Shown in pieces: positions 58,809-64,000 of a stretch of 64,000 bases of DNA (position 1 is the stretch's first letter; each line of letters starts with the position of its first letter). This stretch comes from Ostrinia nubilalis (taxonomy: Eukaryota > Arthropoda > Insecta > Lepidoptera > Crambidae): positions 17,546,001 to 17,610,000 of the forward strand of contig NC_087092.1 in NCBI RefSeq assembly GCF_963855985.1, in the 5' to 3' direction. The notes beneath the pieces are model-generated. The model was not told the origin of the DNA. It searched no databases and saw only the letters and a list, made by a program, of their open reading frames with translations. The position numbers and the translations under genes were made by a program.

Positions 58809-58970
58809 GTCGGGGAACAAGACAAGCTAGGTTTACAAGTTATATAGGTGCAAGGTTTGGTTGTTGCGCACCTATATTGATGACATGCTTCTTTATCCCA
58901 CGGCAAAAGAAGCAAAAAAAAAATGAAAAAATGAAAATCTATAAGCTTCTTTACTTCTAATATTACATCT

Positions 58971-59197
58971 TTACTTCTAATGTCATAAATGCGAAAGTGA
59001 CTCTGTCTGTCTGTCTTGCTTTCACGCCTAAGCCGCTCAACCGATTTTAATGAAATTTAGCATAGATAGTTTGAGTCCCGGGACAGGACATGATTAGGAT
59101 AGTTTTTACCCCGGTTTTTGAAACAGGGACGCGCGCGATAAAGTTTTTCTGTGACAGACCAAGTTCCACGCGGGCGAAGACGCGGGCGGAAAGCTAG
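58971..59197 (+). mobile_element. Helitron, same subfamily as 46155
   Basis: CATAAATGCGAAAGTGACTC, (GTCT)n, TTGAGTCCCGGGACAGGACA, GGGACGCGCGCGATAAAG, GCGGGCGGAAAGCTAG. Terminal CTAG at 59194-59197 is followed by T. Its upstream TTACTTCTAAT word is duplicated, so the 5' boundary is uncertain. Confidence 0.78.
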
Positions 59198-59653
59198 TTA
59201 TAAATAACTTGAAAAATCGAACTGCCTAAGGCAACACAATATCACCTGAATGGTGCCCATACAATCTACTGTGAAGTAAGTTTATCCAGAAGATGACAAT
59301 TCACTCGATGCCCCATAGCGTTTGAATTTATGTAGGTACATATTAGGAAGGAACCGAATTTGCAGGGAACTCAACTCGGCCCACCACAACCTTATTTTGT
59401 CTCCCCATCATTAAGTTTTTATTAACCTTACTTTTGTTTTAACTTGACGTTATTTTTTATTAAATATGTTATCATTTCAGTATCAAGTCGGCTTAATGAA
59501 ACGATTTTTACTCCGATAGACGCGGTAAATGAACTTTTTTTCTCCATGTTATCAGAAAAAGTTTCTAGTTCTGCAAAAGTCCGTCAATTACGTCAGCCTG
59601 GACTCGTATCTCGATGGAGTCCACTGATGGGATCGGCCCTAAATCTCGCCGAG
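59198..59653. other. Intergenic DNA
   Basis: No gene or recognised repeat. Confidence 0.35.
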
Positions 59654-59759
59654 GAGAGATTACATCGAGGACTGACGCTGGATCGCTACAAATCATTGGT
59701 TAAGAGGTTGTTGCTGTGTACCGCAGTATATGCGTACTGGTGAGATAAAACGGTGTAGG
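59654..59759 (+). repeat. Direct repeat, copy 1 (serves a 99-codon frame)
   Basis: GAGAGATTACATCGAGGACT, GACGCTGGATCGCTACAAAT, AAGAGGTTGTTGCTGTGTAC, CGCAGTATA, GAGATAAAACGG. The same sequence, diverged, is at 60260-60366. A 99-codon frame at 59444-59743 runs through it, but the second copy does not keep that frame, so the segment is probably a mobile or duplicated repeat. Confidence 0.55.
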
Positions 59760-60031
59760 TTCTTATCCTGATGCAAAAGATGGTACCTATTTTGTGTTTG
59801 CGAAAATCTAGTCAAATCATAGGGCCCAAGTGTGTCGTAAAAACAACTCATGCGAAGATTCTAAAACTAAAAGATTAACTTTCAGAATACATGTCGTCAA
59901 AAAAAAACTAAACGATTAATAGCCAAATGCATTGAATCAATTAGTATGTGATGCGATTAGTACAAAATGTCACATAATGTGTATAATCACAAAAATTAAC
60001 AAGGAGATTTATCCTAGTTGCGACATTTAGG

Positions 60032-60080
60032 TGACCATCACTTGTAGGCAAAACGAATTGTTGCCTACAAGTGATGGTCA
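60032..60080. repeat. Perfect 20-bp inverted repeat, 9-base loop
   Basis: TGACCATCACTTGTAGGCAA, loop AACGAATTG, then the exact inverse. The stem is too short for a typical animal microRNA precursor. Confidence 0.9.
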
Positions 60081-60259
60081 TTTTGTGAAAACCAAAAAAC
60101 ACAATGATTCAAAGATTTTCTAATCTCACTGCGGCACTTGAAACAAGTATCAAAATAAGTAACCGTACTATAGATACTTTGTAACCGGTCAATATTCCTC
60201 TGACATTAACAGAAATAACGGACTGGCTGAGTATCGGGAGTCTTGTAGTGGTGTGATGC

Positions 60260-60366
60260 GAGATTACATTGGCAAGACTGACGGGGATCGCAACAAATCA
60301 TTGCCTAAGAGGCTGTTGTAATGTCCTGCAGTATACCCCAGGTTGGCAGATAAAACAGAATAGGCT
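60260..60366 (+). repeat. Direct repeat, copy 2
   Basis: GAGATTACATTGGCAAGACT, GGGGATCGCAACAAATCATT, AAGAGGCTGTTGTAATGTCC, TGCAGTATACC, CAGATAAAACAG. It aligns with 59654-59759 with substitutions and short gaps. Confidence 0.6.
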
Positions 60367-61191
60367 AGAATGTTAGATAAAGTCGGAATGGGTGAGATAA
60401 GATCACTGACCTTTGCTAAACTTGCGTCATAATTTATATTAATTTCAGTTACTGTGACAGTAACAACGTAATAATGATAAAGTGGGAATAGATAATAACA
60501 TAAACAGGGTGTCAATGAAAATGCTAAACCTTTTGAAACTAAATTACAGTAAATAAAATATAAGTTTAAATGGATAAATGAGACAGGCTATACTTCAACC
60601 AAATCTGCAAAGTCCGTCAAAAGGGCGTCCGCTAAAGACCAGCTTCTTGACATGCCCTTAGCTGGCTCAGTAATTGTATTTGTTCTTGTTGTGTTGTTTT
60701 TTATTTGACATTAAAGTTTTTCTATTCTATTCAAATCAAAACATAAACAATATGCTAATCTTAGAATTTGTAACACAAAATAAACAAGAAAATAATGTTT
60801 TACAATAATTAGCTCTATTTATTTTGTGAAAATGACTTTACAAAGCTCCATAAAATGTTAAAAAACACTATGAAGTGAAGCATCTGCAATCTTTCCGTGT
60901 ACTGTCCGGTTCGCAGCCGACAATTTTCGCGGCAACTCGCGGGTGATTTACGGACACGTACAGCTAACTGCTGCATTAAAATATTACGGACTAGTGGAAT
61001 CCGCCGGTGATGTACTGATCAACAGTCTATACTTATGGTGGAATCCTGAAAAATGCCAGTACATAGGCTGCAAAGAACCAAAAATTTATCTAGGTCTTAT
61101 AAAATAATTCTGATGAAATCAGTCCCTTAAACATTAGAGGCTAACGAGTCAATTGAGAACCAACCAAATCATAATTATGGGCATACTTTGC
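60367..61191. other. Intergenic DNA
   Basis: A short CpG-rich patch at 60900-60960; no gene or recognised repeat. Confidence 0.4.
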
Positions 61192-61194
61192 TTA

Positions 61195-61340
61195 CGCCCG
61201 TAGTCACAAACGATGCTTGCTCAAGTGAAGAAGCAAATCGAACGCTCAGCGTTGAATAGAGCTTTGTGATTAGTTTGTGTGTCACCCTGTGCGTCCACGC
61301 GCACTGTGAGATCTCATAGTAATGTTTGTGAATACGGGCG
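61195..61340 (+). mobile_element. Harbinger-type MITE, family H1, copy 6
   Basis: Perfect TTA on each side (61192-61194 and 61341-61343). Right end perfect; left end has one change (CGCCCGTAGTCACAAAC). Same orientation as copies 1 and 4. Confidence 0.9.
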
Positions 61341-62670
61341 TTAGAATATAAGCAAATCTTTACAAACCTGGGTTCTACCCTTGAGGATGAAACATGCTAA
61401 ATGGTTGCTATTTTAGTTAAAAAATAACTAAAGTCGCTAGGACTCTTCATAACTACTCCCAATCCCAATATAATCAATGTTATCTGAAATGAATCGTAGA
61501 ACTATACAGGTTTCAAGAACGTCTAAAGAACTACACTCAAACTTACGGCACTCTTTTGTTTTTCACACAGTCAAAAGTCGACATCAAAGTCTTGTACAAT
61601 CTTAACCACAGCAAAGATTAACCAACCAAAAATTCCATTTACTGAAATGCAAAACAAAATTAACTCTCCCCGTCCAGCACCAGAAAAGCGAAGCAATTGT
61701 CGCCAAAAAGCTGAGCGAGCAAAAACTGAAAACATAAACATACCCTTAAGGCGGCTGCACCAGCTTTATCTTTATTATTAGTCTGCCGAGTGAAATTATG
61801 ACAACTGCAAAAGCTTCACCCCTCTCTCTCGCACTTGGGGCTTTAAGCTTGCGTCTGTCCTGCTCTACAGAGTGGTATTGCAGTGATTCGGTTTGACGAC
61901 TACCCTGGGACGGCCCGCGAGTTTTATAAGACCTAAGAGATGCTAAGTTCGCGTTTAGTCTTATCGTACCTCCGAAAGGGGTCGCTTTAATTGGCCTTTT
62001 TATTTATTTCAGGGGTGGTTAATTGGATTTCAGAGTTGCTGTGTTTGGTCTGGTGTGCGCTAAAGTATTATTTTCAGTGAAACGAGCTTGATTTGAGGTT
62101 ATTATACTGTTGTAGTATTTATGTAGAGTCCCGTACCTTTTTATTGCGCTAAAAGTTATCTTAATGCTCACACCAAATCCGCCATAAGTTGTAGACTCTT
62201 GACATGTCTTGAAATAAAGTCACCGACACCAAGTGTGAGTCCATCACACGAGCATGAGCCTGATTTTGTTGCTAAAGTTATTCTACCAAAACAAAATGCA
62301 CCAGATTACTTATAAATTCCCGATCAGATGCACTGGAAAATGGGAGAGTGCGGTTTGAAGACAAAGAGTCTCAGTAAAATGACGTAAGGGCGCCCGCAGA
62401 CTAGCGACTGCGATCGTCAAAGGCAGATTAAAGTCTGATGGCGCGAAACTGAATAATAGGCCACTGTGTGCTGTAATGAGACGTGTGATCGAGCTGGCTG
62501 GAGACTGGGGACTATTATGAGGTCTAACTAGGCTGGAAGTCATATCATCAATCTGGAAATATTGCGGGATCTGTAAGAGTTTAATATGAGTATATTTTAT
62601 ATGCCTTCAGTAAAATGTAAATAATGTTTGCCTTAATAAAAAAAAATGTCTTGGAAGTATACATAATAAT
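61341..62670. other. Gene-free stretch
   Basis: No gene or recognised repeat; a 77-codon minus frame at 62310-62543 has no family resemblance. Confidence 0.4.
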
Positions 62671-62840
62671 AATATAATCTTTGGACTATTTCACACTGCG
62701 CTATCTAGCCCCAAAGTAAGCAATTAATAATATGCTTGTGTTATGGGTGCTAGCTTAAAGGATAAACTACATACATACATACACCCAGATCCATCACAGA
62801 AATTAAAATTCATCATTTCAATTTCTGCCGGGCCGGGAAT
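62671..62840 (+). repeat. Dispersed repeat family D2, copy 2
   Basis: AATCTTTGGACTATTTCACA, CTGCGCTATCTAGCCCCAAA, GTGTTATGGGTGCTAGC, an (ACAT)n run, ACACCCAGATCCATCACAG and TCTGCCGGGCCGGG. Shares its first 80 bp with 12114-12234. Confidence 0.55.
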
Positions 62841-63197
62841 AACAATCATTTAAAAGGTTTCGTCAGAAATAGCCTTGGAGCTGTTTTTCTACTATACTGT
62901 ACACTACTGTTTACCTACTTTATGTGATACATCTGTATGTATGAACTTAAAGAAATGTAATATTAAACAAAAACTTTATTTGATTGACTTATTAGTTCTA
63001 GACTCATAATAATCGCCCCAAAACATCCTAGATCCTTTATGCAGTACACAAGACAGCGACACCTCAGTCTCGGAGTCGCACAAGCAGCCGGGGCTTGACC
63101 AGAGGCGGTGATTTGTGGTCGGAGCGGCGCGCTCTGCCGGTGACGTGCCAATTGTCTCCGACTTGACGCGTGGCCTAAGGCATAAGCTGAAGCGGAG
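62841..63197. other. Intergenic; GC-rich patch at 63050-63175
   Basis: No gene recognised; two overlapping minus frames of 62 and 87 codons look like chance in a GC-rich patch. Confidence 0.4.
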
Positions 63198-63208
63198 TAA
63201 ATATGCTA

Positions 63209-63560
63209 CGTTCTTTCGTTTCAGCAAAATGACATCCATTTTCGCCCGGTCTCTGAGCGCGTAGAATTTTGTCCAATGACCCCAAGCTACCCATCCTTAT
63301 CGATCGCGCGTAATTCTATTGCTGTCGCGACTGTGCGACGGGCGCCCGCAGTGAGTGTGCGAGCGCGACAGCGACATAATTACGCGCGAACGATAAGTAT
63401 GGGTAGCTTGGGGTCAATGGACAAAATTCTACGTGCTCAGAGACCAGACTATAGACAAAGGCCTCCCCCAAGGATTTCCACAACGACCGGTTCCGCATCC
63501 AGGTATTTCCCATGATCTTCACCTGGTCATCGATTCGCCCAGTGGGAGGCCAGCCCACAC
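63209..63560 (-). mobile_element. RTE-B 3' end split by a MITE
   Basis: The left part reads TTTCGTTTCAGCAAAATGAC; the right part resumes GACAAAGGCCTCCCCCAAGG and ends GTGGGAGGCCAGCCCACAC. TAAATATGCTA (63198-63208) and TAAATAATGCTA (63561-63572) look like the target duplication with a one-base gap. About 200 bp of unrelated inverted-repeat DNA interrupts it. Confidence 0.8.
63246..63447. mobile_element. MITE nested in RTE-B
   Basis: Inverted arms of about 85 bp: GGTCTCTGAGCGCGTAGAAT on the left and ATTCTACGTGCTCAGAGACC on the right, with ACCCCAAGCTACCCAT and its inverse inside. The loop is GC-rich (ACGGGCGCCCGC). No coding capacity. The exact boundaries and target duplication are unclear because the RTE edge is mutated. 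Confidence 0.82.
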
Positions 63561-63572
63561 TAAATAATGCTA

Positions 63573-64000
63573 AAATAAAATTAATTTCAAAAATAAACCA
63601 ACCTACAGGACTATACTATTTGTAACTACCGTTGTATCCCTTGATTATTACCTGTTGTGTATGCCTTAATAAATAAATAAATAAATACGTTCTAACTAAG
63701 TTTAGACTGTGACACAGTAAATCGATAACAATACTAGCAAAATTGTTAACAGCTTTCACCATTGTTTTTACAAAGGGCTATCGCTATTTTCTCTTTCCCT
63801 ATTTGTTTGACCTACAGTTACTATTAACCAATTCCAGAATAGCCAAAGCCAAAAAAATGTACCTAATAGGACACGTTTTTTTTATTTTTGTAAGCCTCTT
63901 ACCAAAAGGAAAATATGTAATAAAGTTTTTGTCTATACAGGAAAAATATTGTAAGAGTCTGCCCGCTTAAATCCCATAGTTTGTACCATACATATTTCTG
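63573..64000. other. Intergenic; (AATA)n run
   Basis: A (TAAA)n run at 63669-63688 after GTTGTGTATGCCTTAATAAA may be another LINE tail. No gene recognised. Confidence 0.35.

Larger units (their letters stand above)
57160..58970. other. Gene-free stretch with two perfect palindromes
   Basis: The inverted repeat at 57442-57488 and the palindrome at 58791-58808 are listed separately. A GC-rich patch at 58115-58210 repeats GAACGAACGAGC/GCGAGCGAAC words. No coding gene recognised. Confidence 0.4.

Noticed and set aside
59444..59743. A 99-codon open frame as a gene
   Set aside because: Its second half is a direct repeat whose other copy at 60260 does not preserve the frame.
60032..60080. A microRNA precursor
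   Set aside because: The 20-bp stem is shorter than a usual animal precursor, and the perfect pairing with a small loop is more like a plain inverted repeat.

Overview
The window looks like intergenic or deep intronic nuclear DNA of an insect, most likely a moth or butterfly (Lepidoptera). It is AT-rich and has no operon-like layout. I found no intact host gene, and no open frame longer than about 130 codons shows a recognisable domain. What can be annotated is a dense set of mobile-element remains of types I recognise from lepidopteran genomes: 5'-truncated RTE-type LINE 3' ends with (TGATGA)n or (GAAC)n tails, short Helitrons with a GCGGGC...CTAG 3' end, a tRNA-headed SINE with a poly-A tail, and several MITE families. 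The species and the nearest gene cannot be named from the sequence alone.

Layout. 1-5.1 kb: unremarkable AT-rich DNA. 5.1-6.0 kb: a Helitron, a Harbinger-type MITE and a second MITE, the last two touching end to end. 6.6-6.9 kb: an RTE fragment inside an older dispersed repeat, with a clean 10-bp target duplication. 8.7 kb: a dispersed repeat. 10.0-10.4 kb: the SINE. 4-15.4 kb: eight same-strand copies of TCACGTCA, some in short GC-rich islands, including a duplicated module at 14.4-14.8 kb split by a MITE in one unit. 18.2-18.6 kb: the longest RTE reverse-transcriptase fragment, frameshifted. 19.5/20.8, 27.0/27.7, 29.5/30.0 and 37.2/37.9 kb: pairs of locally duplicated GC-rich modules. 28-36.4 kb: MITEs, RTE ends and a 301-bp TA-flanked inverted-repeat element. 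42.4-43.4 kb: a decayed piggyBac-type element flanked by TTAA. 44.8-45.6 kb: a hAT-type element with a perfect 8-bp duplication, then two Harbinger-type MITEs. 48.2-49.6 kb: a higher-order tandem repeat joined to a near-perfect 144-bp inverted repeat. 47.5 and 57.0 kb: two near-identical RTE-B ends, one with an apparent 5' inversion. 57.4, 58.8 and 60.0 kb: short perfect palindromes. 63.2-63.6 kb: an RTE-B end split by another MITE.

How the parts relate. Two RTE lineages (A and B) left at least fourteen 3' ends, ten of them with target-site duplications I could read by eye. Two Harbinger-type MITE families share the terminal core GCCCGTWTTCAC and a TWA target, which suggests one transposase moved both. 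Nested insertions give a partial order of events. Any host function here is more likely regulatory than coding; that is inference from GC-rich islands and duplicated motifs, not demonstrated.
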